Assembly (NCBI GenBank): GCA_022447275.1
Contig: JAKVBK010000028.1
Location: 1 to 40,181, forward strand
Reading direction: 5' to 3'
DNA: 40,181 nucleotides
Origin: Oceanicola sp.
GTDB taxonomy: Bacteria; Pseudomonadota; Alphaproteobacteria; Rhodobacterales; Rhodobacteraceae
In this document: piece after piece, positions 26,758 to 34,511 of the stretch
Numbering within the stretch: the stretch's first letter is position 1
Layout of the letters: every line of letters starts with the position of its first letter
Notes under the pieces: generated by a model
Databases searched by the model: none
Seen by the model: the letters and a program-made list of their open reading frames with translations, nothing else
What the model was told of the DNA's origin: nothing
Program-made: the position numbers and the translations under genes

Positions 26758-27186
26758 ATGCAAGAGCTTTCTCAGACGGACAGGCGCCTGCTTGCAGCGC
26801 TGCGAGACAACGCCCGCGCCTCCATCACGGAACTGGCCCATGCGGCCGGCGTGTCTCGGACCACTGTCAAAACGCGGATGGATGCGCTTTTGGCGGAGGG
26901 CCGCATTCGCAGGTTTACGATCGATACCGAAGAGGAAGATCCCAACCTGATCCGCGCGATCTGCACCGTAGAACTGGAGGGCAGTATGTCACGTTCCGTT
27001 GTTCGGACGCTGAAGGCGCTGCCCGAGATCAGCATGATCTATTCCACCAATGGCGCTTGGGATCTTGTGCTGGAAATCCAGGCTGACAATCTGCGCCACT
27101 TCGATCGTGTATTGCGCGAGATCAGAGAAGTGAAAGGCGTCCTCAACAGCGAAACCAGCCTGTTGCTCCGCAGCATGGGCGGATAG
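26758..27186 (+). CDS. Lrp/AsnC family transcriptional regulator
   Basis: 142 residues. The N-terminal helix-turn-helix (LSQTDRRLLAALRDNARAS, then ELAHAAGVSRTTVKTRMDAL) is followed by the beta-rich RAM ligand-binding domain (NLIRAICTVELEG, ISMIYSTNGAWDLVLEI). ATG 26758 is chosen, with GAAGGG about 10 bases upstream; a TTG at 26719 would extend it by 13 residues over the putative operator. Divergent from arginase-ocd, it is probably an amino-acid-responsive (arginine or ornithine) activator of that pair. Confidence 0.9.
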   Translation: MQELSQTDRRLLAALRDNARASITELAHAAGVSRTTVKTRMDALLAEGRIRRFTIDTEEEDPNLIRAICTVELEGSMSRSVVRTLKALPEISMIYSTNGAWDLVLEIQADNLRHFDRVLREIREVKGVLNSETSLLLRSMGG

Positions 27187-27224
27187 CCATCGCACAGTGG
27201 CCTCTTTCCAGCAGATGCACTGCC

Positions 27225-27956
27225 TCAGCGCGCGGCCCGGGCGGCGATGATCCCGTGGCCCAACTCCAAGGTGTAGGCTTCGAGCGCCATTAGGGCGGCA
27301 TCTGCTTCTGCGGGATCGCGATGCTCGATCGCGTCGGTCAATCGCGTATGCAGTTTGACGATGTGTTCGCGAGAGCGGGCAGAGAAGGTGATCATGTTCA
27401 TCAAGGGCTGCATGGCCTCGACGGCCCCGGCCAATTGGTAGGACAGAACGGGATTGCCCGCGGCATCCACCAAGGCCCGATGCAAGGCCACATCAGAGGC
27501 GCAGAATGCTTCGTCGCTCAAGCCGGGCTGGCCCTGGCGATGAATTTCTGCCCGCATGGCGGCCAAATCGTCGTTCGAGCGCCGCTCAGCCGCGAGATGG
27601 GTGCAGGATTTTTCCATGGCGTACCGCGCCTCGCAGGCCACATCGAACCCCATTTCGTTGATCGACAGCAGCAGCGTGGACGTGGTCGCCTGCTGCGCCC
27701 GCGCCTCTTCATAGGAGAGGCGGTGCACAAAGGCGCCTCCGAAGGCGCCGCGCTGGGTTCGTATCAGAGATTGTGCCGCAAGACGCTTGAGCGCTTCGCG
27801 CACAGTTGGCCGGGACACATCGAAGCGTTCGGCCAGATCTGATTCGGACGGAAGCCTGTCATCCGCTGCGAGTTCGCCGCTCAAAATCGCGTCTCTCAGG
27901 GCTTTGGCAATCTGCGCTGGAAGGTCGTCTGCTTGATTTATTTGATCTTTTTTCAT
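27225..27956 (-). CDS. GntR family regulator, FCD (FadR-type) subfamily
   Basis: 243 residues. The N-terminal winged helix (LPAQIAKALRDAILSGEL, LPSESDLAERFDVSRPTVRE) is followed by an all-helical FCD ligand domain with probable metal residues in ASDVALHRALVDAAGNP and REHIVKLHTRL. It is divergent from the DUF2182-DUF1326-dmdB-dmdA-acuI operon, making it the best candidate regulator of DMSP demethylation here; DMSP, acrylate or an acyl-CoA are possible ligands by inference. The ATG at 27956 has no visible ribosome binding site and the consensus operator starts at the next base, so the mRNA may be leaderless or very short-leadered. Confidence 0.9.
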   Translation of the reverse strand: MKKDQINQADDLPAQIAKALRDAILSGELAADDRLPSESDLAERFDVSRPTVREALKRLAAQSLIRTQRGAFGGAFVHRLSYEEARAQQATTSTLLLSINEMGFDVACEARYAMEKSCTHLAAERRSNDDLAAMRAEIHRQGQPGLSDEAFCASDVALHRALVDAAGNPVLSYQLAGAVEAMQPLMNMITFSARSREHIVKLHTRLTDAIEHRDPAEADAALMALEAYTLELGHGIIAARAAR

Positions 27957-27967
27957 TTGTCATACAA
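27957..27967. promoter_or_regulatory. FCD-GntR operator next to the gntR start codon
   Basis: TTGTCATACAA matches the published FadR/FCD-subfamily consensus TNGTNNNACNA at every fixed position and is itself palindromic around CAT. It touches the gntR start codon and lies 58 bases before the DUF2182 start, so one bound dimer could control both directions. Confidence 0.7.
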
Positions 27968-27977
27968 TTAAATGTCA

Positions 27978-28000
27978 GGCAATTTCCCCGCCAAATTGCC
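27978..28000. promoter_or_regulatory. Second inverted repeat in the gntR/dmd operon intergenic region
   Basis: GGCAATTT (27978-27985) and AAATTGCC (27993-28000) are perfect 8-base arms separated by CCCCGCC. It lies between the GntR operator and the ribosome site of the first operon gene, where the plus-strand promoter or leader must be. It may be a second regulator site or a leader hairpin. Confidence 0.45.
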
Positions 28001-28024
28001 ACGCTTGCAAAGGGGGGAGAATCT

Positions 28025-28777
28025 TTGCTTGCAACACGTATCAGATCAGCGGGCCGAGCGCACTGGTTAGCCTTTTTTGCCGCCCTGCTGGCGTGCTGGG
28101 CCCTGCTGTTCTACATGGCGATCCCCCCGGAATTACGCGCGCTGGAAAGTGACTTTGGCGCCTCGATCACCGACTTGCTGTGCAACACGCAATTGGGCGC
28201 TTCCGGCTGGCTTGCCGCCTTTGCGATGTGGACGCTCATGAGCGCTGCCATGATGGTGCCCACTGCCCTGCCTGCTTTTGCCACCTATGAGGATATCGGG
28301 CACACAACCAGCACGGATTTCGGACGGCTGGTATTGGGGTACCTCACCGCATGGATCGGATTCTCTGCGCTCGCCGCCGCTCTGCAGGTTGCACTGTTCA
28401 GCGCAGGGCTGATCAGCGCGCTTGGGCAAAGCATGTCTGTACCATTGACGATGGGCCTGCTCATCGGCGCGGGTGCTTACCAGTTCACCCCCCTCAAAGA
28501 AGCTTGCTTGTCGCGCTGCCGCGCCCCGTTGACCTTCTTCATGCAGCATTGGAATGAAGGCGCCTATCGCAATGGGCTGCGCCTTGGCCTCGACTGTATC
28601 GGATGCTGCTGGGCCCTGATGCTGCTGGCCTTTGTCGGCGGCACCATGAACCTGATCTTCATGGGCCTCGCCATGGTCCTGATGACCCTCGAAAAACTGC
28701 CGCAGATCGGCGCTCCGCTGACCCGACCTGTCGGTGCAATTCTCATACTTACCGGGCTGCTTTTGCCCTTCTTCTGA
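28025..28777 (+). CDS. DUF2182 predicted metal-binding integral membrane protein
   Basis: 250 residues from a TTG start at 28025, set by GGGGGGAGA directly upstream; no ATG in frame fits. About six hydrophobic helices are visible, starting with WLAFFAALLACWALLFYMAI. The DUF2182 hallmark is present as FAMWTLMSAAMMVPTALP, and paired cysteines occur in LSRCRAPL and DCIGCCWALMLLAF. The function of the family is not established. It is the first gene of the plus-strand operon leading to dmdB-dmdA-acuI, 16 bases before the DUF1326 gene; DUF2182 and DUF1326 genes are commonly adjacent. Confidence 0.85.
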   Translation: MLATRIRSAGRAHWLAFFAALLACWALLFYMAIPPELRALESDFGASITDLLCNTQLGASGWLAAFAMWTLMSAAMMVPTALPAFATYEDIGHTTSTDFGRLVLGYLTAWIGFSALAAALQVALFSAGLISALGQSMSVPLTMGLLIGAGAYQFTPLKEACLSRCRAPLTFFMQHWNEGAYRNGLRLGLDCIGCCWALMLLAFVGGTMNLIFMGLAMVLMTLEKLPQIGAPLTRPVGAILILTGLLLPFF

Positions 28778-28793
28778 CCAAAGGACCTCGCCA

Positions 28794-29423
28794 ATGGCTC
28801 TGGACGCGACCTCCATCCCCGAGTGGACCCTGAAAGGGGAACTGATCCTGAACTGCAACTGCACTGTGTTCTGCCCCTGCGTGGTGAGCCTGGGCAAGCA
28901 CCCGCCCACCGAGGGCTATTGCCAAGCTTGGGTCGGCATCCGCATCGATGAGGGCAGCTATGGCGAAACAGACCTGTCTGGCCTCAACATTGGCCTGATG
29001 ATGGACATCCCCGGCAACATGGGGCGCGGCAACTGGAAGGCAGCGGCCTATATCGATGATCGGGCCTCCGATGAAGCCTATGACGGCCTTGTCGCCATTT
29101 TCAGTGGCGCGGCACGCGGCACCACGGGCCTGTTTGGCATAATGGTCAGTGAGTTTATCGGCGCAGAGCGCGCGCCAGTCTCGTTTGAGACCGAAGGGGT
29201 GGCGCGGCGCCTGACCGTTGGCAAGAAGATACAGGGTGAGATTGTTCCGGTCACCGGCAATGGCGGCAAAGAGATCGTCGTTTCCAACACGGATTACTGG
29301 ATGGGCCCTGACATCACCGTTGCCACAGCCACCAAGGGGCGGGTGCGCGCCCATGGGCGCGTGTGGGATTTCGACGGTCGCTCCGCCGAGATTTGCCAGA
29401 TCGACTGGCGCGGACCAAAGTAA
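28794..29423 (+). CDS. DUF1326 domain protein with Cys-rich N-terminus
   Basis: 209 residues. The family motif NCNCTVFCPCVVS sits near residues 20-32, with four closely spaced cysteines suitable for binding a metal ion. Further landmarks are NWKAAAYIDDRAS and TDYWMGPDITVA. There is no clear signal peptide, so it is probably cytosolic or attached to the DUF2182 membrane partner. AAAGGA lies 8 bases before the ATG. The gene lies between DUF2182 and dmdB in one operon. A metal-handling role is plausible; any link to DMSP or methanethiol is an inference from position alone. Confidence 0.85.
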   Translation: MALDATSIPEWTLKGELILNCNCTVFCPCVVSLGKHPPTEGYCQAWVGIRIDEGSYGETDLSGLNIGLMMDIPGNMGRGNWKAAAYIDDRASDEAYDGLVAIFSGAARGTTGLFGIMVSEFIGAERAPVSFETEGVARRLTVGKKIQGEIVPVTGNGGKEIVVSNTDYWMGPDITVATATKGRVRAHGRVWDFDGRSAEICQIDWRGPK

Positions 29424-29465
29424 CGAGGGCCTCGCGGCGCCCCTAAGCAACGAAAGGCTATTGCG

Positions 29466-31082
29466 ATGCAGAACCATTTTGATGCGCTGCCCGCCAATAT
29501 GGCCAATCATGTGGCCCTATCGCCCGTGTCGTTCCTCAATAGAGCGGCCAGCGTGCACGCGGATGTCACAGCCACAGTACAGGGCAGCACACGGCGCACT
29601 TGGGCTGAGGTTGCAGACAGGGTGCGTCGGGTCGCAGCCGGGCTCGGCGCGCGCGGCATCAGCAGAGGCGACACGGTCAGCGTGCTCGCCGCCAATCTGC
29701 CCGAACTCATGGAATTGCACTTTGCAGTCCCCATGAGCGGGGCCGTGCTGTCAGCCCTCAACACCCGGCTTGAGGCTGAGACGATTGCCTTTATCCTTGA
29801 GCATTCCGACAGCAAGGTGCTGCTGGTCAGCACGGATCTGCTGCCCTTGGCGCAGCAGGCCATGGCCCAGATGCAGGCCCCGCCTGCGGTGATCGAAATC
29901 GCCCTGCCCGATCGGGAAACCGTCACTGGGGCGCGCTATGATGACCTGCTGGACGCCGATCCTGTACAGAACGATGGTTTGCCGCCCGACGAGTGGGATG
30001 CGATCGCCCTGAACTATACCTCCGGCACCTCGGGGCGCCCCAAGGGCGTGGTCTATCACCATCGGGGGGCCTACCTGATGGCGCTGGGCACGGTGGCCGG
30101 CTGGCAGGTCCCGCAACGCCCTGTCTACATGTCTGTTGTGCCGATGTTTCATTGCAATGGCTGGGGCCACCCCTGGATGATGGCCATTCTCGGCGGCACC
30201 ATGGTGTTCCCAACGTCCAACGCGCCAGCTGACCTGTTTGCGGCGATAGAAGCAGAACGCGTAACGCATTTTGGCGCCGCCCCGGTGGTGCTGCAGATGC
30301 TGGCCGAGGATCCCTCTGCCCCCTCCACGCCCTTTGACCCGGTGCTGCAGGTTATGACGGCGGGCGCTCCCCCACCCCCTGCGATCCTGGAAAGAATGGC
30401 CGCCTTGGGCGCTGAGGTCATGCACGTTTACGGCCTGACAGAGACCTATGGCCATATCTCTCAGTGCCTTCCTCAGGACAACTGGGCGGAGTTGGACGCG
30501 GCAGAGCAAGCCGCCCGGCGGGCCCGGCAAGGCGTGTCTTTCCCGATGGTTGAAGCTGTCGATGTGATCGACCGCGAAACGGGCGCCCCCGTGCCGCGCG
30601 ACGCCGCAACCCAAGGTGAGATCGCCATACGCGGCAACACCGTCATGAAGGGCTATTACAAAGATACAGAGGCCACTGCAGAAGCCATGCAAGAGGGCTA
30701 TTTCTGGTCTGGCGACGGTGCCGTGGTCTACCCCGATGGTTATATTCAAATCCGCGACCGGCTGAAGGACGTGATCATTTCGGGCGGTGAGAATGTCTCC
30801 TCCGTCGAAGTGGAGGCCGTGCTCTATCGTCACCCCGACATTCAGACCGCAGCAGTGGTTGCACGCCCCGATCCGAAATGGGGTGAAGCCCCTTGCGCCT
30901 TCGTCGAATTGCGCCCCGGCGCTTCGGCCACGCAGGCCGATATCATCGCTTTTTGCCGAAGCCAGCTTGCAGGCTTCAAAACACCGAAATCCGTGATTTT
31001 CGAGGTTATCCCGAAGACATCCACGGGCAAGATCCAAAAGTTCCAGCTGAGGAACCGTGTCAAGGAAATGGAGAGACCCTGA
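29466..31082 (+). CDS. dmdB: Probable 3-methylmercaptopropionate-CoA ligase
   Basis: Activates MMPA, the product of DMSP demethylation, to MMPA-CoA. A 538-residue AMP-forming acyl-CoA synthetase of the AlkK/medium-chain type: NYTSGTSGRPKGVVYHHRGA, VPMFHCNGWGHPWMMA, HVYGLTETYGH, GYFWSGDGAVVYPDGYIQI, DRLKDVIISGGENVSSVEVE and the C-terminal lysine motif KTSTGKIQKFQLR. By motif alone it could be a general medium-chain acyl-CoA ligase. The stop codon overlaps the dmdA start by one base, which strongly supports the DmdB call. The ATG at 29466 follows AACGAAAGG at a suitable distance. dmdC and dmdD are not in the window. Confidence 0.85.
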   Translation: MQNHFDALPANMANHVALSPVSFLNRAASVHADVTATVQGSTRRTWAEVADRVRRVAAGLGARGISRGDTVSVLAANLPELMELHFAVPMSGAVLSALNTRLEAETIAFILEHSDSKVLLVSTDLLPLAQQAMAQMQAPPAVIEIALPDRETVTGARYDDLLDADPVQNDGLPPDEWDAIALNYTSGTSGRPKGVVYHHRGAYLMALGTVAGWQVPQRPVYMSVVPMFHCNGWGHPWMMAILGGTMVFPTSNAPADLFAAIEAERVTHFGAAPVVLQMLAEDPSAPSTPFDPVLQVMTAGAPPPPAILERMAALGAEVMHVYGLTETYGHISQCLPQDNWAELDAAEQAARRARQGVSFPMVEAVDVIDRETGAPVPRDAATQGEIAIRGNTVMKGYYKDTEATAEAMQEGYFWSGDGAVVYPDGYIQIRDRLKDVIISGGENVSSVEVEAVLYRHPDIQTAAVVARPDPKWGEAPCAFVELRPGASATQADIIAFCRSQLAGFKTPKSVIFEVIPKTSTGKIQKFQLRNRVKEMERP

Positions 31083-32185
31083 TGGCACAATTGTCCCTGT
31101 CCCGGCGTCTGCGGCGCACACCCTTCTCCGATGGCGTGGAAGCTGCAGGCGTAAAGGCCTACACCGTCTACAATCACATGTTGCTGCCCACCGTGTTCCG
31201 CTCGGTGGAAGAAGACTATCGTCACCTCAAGGACGCCGTTCAGGTTTGGGATGTGTCGTGCGAGCGCCAAGTGGAGTTGCGCGGCCCCGATGCCGGCCGC
31301 CTGATGCAGCTGCTCACCCCACGCGATTTGCGTTCGATGCTGCCCGGCCAGTGTTATTACGTGCCCATCGTCGATGAGACTGGCGGCATGCTGAACGATC
31401 CCGTGGCGGTAAAACTGTCTGAGGATCGCTGGTGGGTCTCGATCGCCGACAGTGACCTGCTCTACTGGATCAAGGGGCTGGCCTACGGCTACCGCCTCGA
31501 TGTTCTCGTGGATGAGCCCGATGTCTCGCCACTTGCCATACAAGGCCCCAAGGCAGAGGATCTCGTGGCGGCGGTTTTCGGGGATCGCATCCGCGACATC
31601 CGGTTTTTCCGCTTCGACAAGTTCGCCTTTGAGGGCACGGAACTTGTGGTGGCCCGTTCAGGCTATTCAAAACAGGGCGGGTTTGAAATCTATGTAGAAG
31701 GCTCAGACTTGGGCATGCCCCTGTGGAATGCGCTGATGGAAGCCGGCAAGAACATGGATGTGCATGCGGGCTGCCCCAACCTGATTGAACGGGTCGAGGG
31801 CGGGTTGCTGTCCTATGGCAGCGACATGACCGATGACAACACCCCCCACGAGTGCGGGCTTGGCAAATTCTGCAACACCCAAACGGCCATTGGCTGTATC
31901 GGGCGTGATGCCTTGCTGCGTGTGGCCAGCGAAGGGCCGATCAAGCAAATCCGCGCGATTTCCATAGATGGAGACGCGGTCCCCGTTTGTGATCGCCACT
32001 GGCCCCTGATGGCCAAGAACAAGGTGGTTGGCCGGATCTCTTCGGCGGCGTGGTCACCTGATTTCAATACCAATGTTGCCGTGGGCATGGTGCGCATGAC
32101 CCATTGGGACGAAGGCACGGAACTGACCGTGCAAACCCCGGCTGGCCCGCGCCAGGCCACCGTACACGAAAACTTCTGGATCTAG
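31082..32185 (+). CDS. dmdA: DMSP demethylase (tetrahydrofolate-dependent, GcvT family)
   Basis: Moves a methyl group from dimethylsulfoniopropionate to tetrahydrofolate, giving MMPA and 5-methyl-THF. 367 residues, the expected size. The sequence is closely of the roseobacter DmdA type: RRTPFSDGVEAAGVKAYTVY, MLLPTVFRSVEEDYRHLK, VWDVSCERQVELRGPDAGR, LLTPRDLRSMLPGQCYYVP, ARSGYSKQGGFEIYVEG and LLSYGSDMTDDNTPHECGLG. General GcvT proteins lack much of this. Start ATG 31082 overlaps the dmdB stop (TGATG), with GGAGAG upstream. The methyl-THF formed feeds the folate pool that GlyA also uses. acuI follows 8 bases later. Confidence 0.95.
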   Translation: MAQLSLSRRLRRTPFSDGVEAAGVKAYTVYNHMLLPTVFRSVEEDYRHLKDAVQVWDVSCERQVELRGPDAGRLMQLLTPRDLRSMLPGQCYYVPIVDETGGMLNDPVAVKLSEDRWWVSIADSDLLYWIKGLAYGYRLDVLVDEPDVSPLAIQGPKAEDLVAAVFGDRIRDIRFFRFDKFAFEGTELVVARSGYSKQGGFEIYVEGSDLGMPLWNALMEAGKNMDVHAGCPNLIERVEGGLLSYGSDMTDDNTPHECGLGKFCNTQTAIGCIGRDALLRVASEGPIKQIRAISIDGDAVPVCDRHWPLMAKNKVVGRISSAAWSPDFNTNVAVGMVRMTHWDEGTELTVQTPAGPRQATVHENFWI

Positions 32186-32193
32186 GAAAACCC

Positions 32194-33177
32194 ATGTTTA
32201 AAGCACTGCTCGTCGAGAAAAACGAAGAAGGCAAAACCTCTGCCTCTGTCGCCGAAATCAACGAGGATCAGCTGCCCGAGGGCAATGTGACCGTTGCCGT
32301 TGAGTACTCGACCGTGAACTACAAGGACGGCCTGTGCATTGGCCCCGGCGGCGGATTGGTGCGGACCTATCCACATGTGCCGGGCATCGACTTTGCGGGC
32401 ACGGTGGAAAACTCGTCCGATGAGCGCTACAAGCCCGGCGATAAGGTGGTGCTGACCGGTTGGCGCGTCGGTGAAAACCGCTGGGGCGGCTATGCCCAGA
32501 AGGCCCGGGTGCCCGGCGACATGCTGGTGCCTCTGCCCGAAGGCCTCACCCCCCGTCAGGCGATGGCCGTCGGCACCGCTGGCTTCACCGCAATGCTGGC
32601 CGTCATGGCGCTGGAAAAGCATGGCATCAAGGATGGCCCTGTTCTTGTGACAGGCGCAGCAGGGGGCGTGGGCTCTGTGGCAACAGCCATCTTGTCCAAC
32701 CTCGGGCACGAAGTTGCCGCCGTGACCGGCCGTCCGGAAACCGAAGACTATCTGCGCGGTCTGGGCGCAACACAGATCATCATGCGTGATGAAATCAACG
32801 AGACAACCAAGCGTCCGCTAGAGGCGGAAACCTGGGGAGGCTGCGTCGATGCCGTCGGTGGTGCGATGCTCGCGCGGGTGCTCGGACAGATGCAATATGG
32901 CGCCAGCGTTTCTGCCGTGGGCCTTGCAGGCGGCGCCGGCCTGCCCGCCACTGTGATCCCCTTCCTGCTGCGCGGCGTAAACCTGTTGGGCATCGACAGC
33001 GTCATGCAGCCCACCGAAAACCGCGTGGAAGCGTGGAAACGGATCGCCGTTGATCTGCCCATGGAAAAGCTCGACGCGATGGTACAGCCCGCCACCCTGT
33101 CCGATCTGCCCCAGCTGGGCAAGGACATCCTGAAAGGCCAGGTCAAAGGGCGCGTCGTCGTAGATGTAAACGCCTGA
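32194..33177 (+). CDS. acuI: Acrylyl-CoA reductase (NADPH)
   Basis: Reduces toxic acryloyl-CoA to propionyl-CoA. A 327-residue medium-chain reductase of the quinone oxidoreductase group without structural zinc: STVNYKDGLCIGPGGGLVR, VPGIDFAGTVENSSD, GWRVGENRWGGYAQKARVP, and the NADPH-binding VTGAAGGVGSVATAIL followed by AVTGRPETEDYLRGLGA. These are AcuI/YhdH-type features; its place directly behind dmdA is the classic roseobacter arrangement. AGGA precedes the ATG. It is the last gene of the operon and is followed by a strong terminator. Confidence 0.95.
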   Translation: MFKALLVEKNEEGKTSASVAEINEDQLPEGNVTVAVEYSTVNYKDGLCIGPGGGLVRTYPHVPGIDFAGTVENSSDERYKPGDKVVLTGWRVGENRWGGYAQKARVPGDMLVPLPEGLTPRQAMAVGTAGFTAMLAVMALEKHGIKDGPVLVTGAAGGVGSVATAILSNLGHEVAAVTGRPETEDYLRGLGATQIIMRDEINETTKRPLEAETWGGCVDAVGGAMLARVLGQMQYGASVSAVGLAGGAGLPATVIPFLLRGVNLLGIDSVMQPTENRVEAWKRIAVDLPMEKLDAMVQPATLSDLPQLGKDILKGQVKGRVVVDVNA

Positions 33178-33208
33178 TCTGATTTTATTTCTCAGCACAT
33201 GCACCATC

Positions 33209-33238
33209 AAAAGGGCGGCTTTCGGGCCGCCCTTTTTC
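33209..33238 (+). terminator. Rho-independent terminator of the dmd operon
   Basis: AAAGGGCGGC pairs with GCCGCCCTTT around a short TTTCGG loop, and the stem runs into CTTTTTC. It starts 32 bases after the acuI stop. This is the most canonical terminator in the window. Confidence 0.9.
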
Positions 33239-33486
33239 ATCGCTGAGCAGCGCATGTCTCGGCGCGCCAATTGGTGCACACATCCTCTTACATCCGCACA
33301 GCGCAACACGCTGCGCGCCACAAAGCGCCAAAAATATTTGCAGTTGAGAGGTTTTCAGGCGGAGTTACACGCGATTTAATCAAACAGGTCGATAATCGGC
33401 ACAGCTGGCCACTGAAGAATTTGACCGGCTGAAAAAAATATCAGCACCTCTGATGTGCCAACAACCTATATGGGGGATATTTGCCA
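33239..33486. promoter_or_regulatory. Leader and promoter region of the BMP transporter operon
   Basis: About 250 bases without a gene. The final third is AT-rich. TTGACC occurs at 33421-33426 but no -10 box fits at the right distance, so no promoter is assigned. A GCGCA/TGCGC hairpin lies near 33301-33316. No purine-type riboswitch core was recognised. The ribosome site is GGGGGA at 33472-33477. Confidence 0.35.
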
Positions 33487-34473
33487 ATGAACTTTAGAGC
33501 CACAAGACGCGTGTTTCTTGCAGCCGCTGTCGCTGCATCGACACTCGCTTCAGCAGGGATTGCCGCAGCAGAGGCCATCAAGGTCGCAGCGATCTATACC
33601 CTGCCCGTAGAGCAACAATGGATCAGCCGCATTCACAAGGCGCTCAATGCCGCCGCAGAGCGCGGCGACATCGAATACACCTACTCCGAGAACGTGGCCA
33701 ACACCGACTACGAGCGGGTGATGCGCGAATATGCCGAACAGGGCATGCAGCTGATCGTTGGCGAAGTGTTCGGCCTGGAAAGAGCTGCGCGTAAAGTTGC
33801 CGGCGACTATCCGGAAACAGCCTTTCTCATGGGATCATCATTTGGACCCGTTGGGCCCAATTTCTCGGTTTTTGACAACTGGATCCACGAGCCGTCCTAT
33901 CTGTCGGGCATGGTTGCAGGCGCTGCCACCGAGTCAAACTTGATTGGCATGGTCGGCGGATACGCAATCCCCGAGGTCAACCGCCTGATGCACGCCTTCA
34001 TGGACGGCGCACGCGAAGTGAACCCAGACGTCAAGTTCCTCGTGAACTTCATCGACAGCTGGTATGATCCGCCAAAAGCCAAGGAAAGCGCCTTTGCCAT
34101 GATGGATGCCGGCGCTGACGTCATGTATGCCGAACGATTTGGTGTATCGGATGCCGCCGTGGAGCGCGGCGTGCCCGCCATCGGCAATGTTATCGACACA
34201 TCGGGCGATTACCCGGGCACGATCCTCGCTTCGGCGATCTGGCACATGGAAGCCACGATCGACAAGGCCGTGGAAAACGTGACTTCCGGCACCTTCGAGG
34301 CGATCGACTATGGCCAGTTCAGCTTCATGGCGTTTGGTGGCGGCTCCCTCGTGTTGGATGAAAGCCTTGTGGCACCGGAAACGGTGAGCGCAGTGAAGGC
34401 CAGAGAGGCCGACATCCTGGACGGAATGTTCCGTGTGAACGTGAACGACCAACGTCCTGTCTCTGACAACTAA
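33487..34473 (+). CDS. BMP family substrate-binding protein of a nucleoside/nucleobase ABC transporter
   Basis: 328 residues. The signal peptide (MNFRATRRVFLAAAVAAS, cleavage probably after IAAAEA) contains a TRRVFL twin-arginine-like motif, so Tat export is possible. The mature part has the BMP/PnrA layout: VAAIYTLPVEQQWISRIH, MQLIVGEVFGLERAA, FLMGSSFGPVG, NWIHEPSYLSGMVAG, YDPPKAKESAFAMMDAGADV and GTILASAIWHM. BMP proteins bind purine nucleosides or related compounds. ATG 33487 is 9 bases after GGGGGA. The four genes that follow (ATPase, two permeases, cytosine deaminase-like enzyme) form one operon with it and point to a nucleobase-like ligand. Confidence 0.92.
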   Translation: MNFRATRRVFLAAAVAASTLASAGIAAAEAIKVAAIYTLPVEQQWISRIHKALNAAAERGDIEYTYSENVANTDYERVMREYAEQGMQLIVGEVFGLERAARKVAGDYPETAFLMGSSFGPVGPNFSVFDNWIHEPSYLSGMVAGAATESNLIGMVGGYAIPEVNRLMHAFMDGAREVNPDVKFLVNFIDSWYDPPKAKESAFAMMDAGADVMYAERFGVSDAAVERGVPAIGNVIDTSGDYPGTILASAIWHMEATIDKAVENVTSGTFEAIDYGQFSFMAFGGGSLVLDESLVAPETVSAVKAREADILDGMFRVNVNDQRPVSDN

Positions 34474-34481
34474 GACAGGTT

Positions 34482-34504
34482 GGGCCGGCCCACGTGGCCG
34501 GCCC
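34482..34504 (+). terminator. Strong intercistronic hairpin between binding protein and ATPase genes
   Basis: GGGCCGGCC (34482-34490) and GGCCGGCCC (34496-34504) form a perfect 9-bp GC stem with a 5-base loop, followed by GTTTCAT. It lies 8 bases after the binding-protein stop and 7 bases before the ATPase ATG. It probably lowers read-through and protects the upstream mRNA, so the binding protein is made in excess of the membrane parts. Confidence 0.65.
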
Positions 34505-34511
34505 GTTTCAT

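Noticed and set aside
29751-31121. 456-residue open frame on the minus strand opposite dmdB
   Set aside because: It lies fully antisense to a clear acyl-CoA synthetase, has an atypical His/Gly/Arg-rich composition and no recognisable motif. Long antisense frames are common in GC-rich coding DNA.
33421-33449. TTGACC as a -35 box for the BMP operon
   Set aside because: No acceptable -10 hexamer lies 16-18 bases downstream; the AT-rich stretch is at the wrong distance.
33239-33486. Possible purine riboswitch ahead of the nucleobase transporter
   Set aside because: No conserved purine aptamer core or three-way junction could be recognised; only small local hairpins are present.
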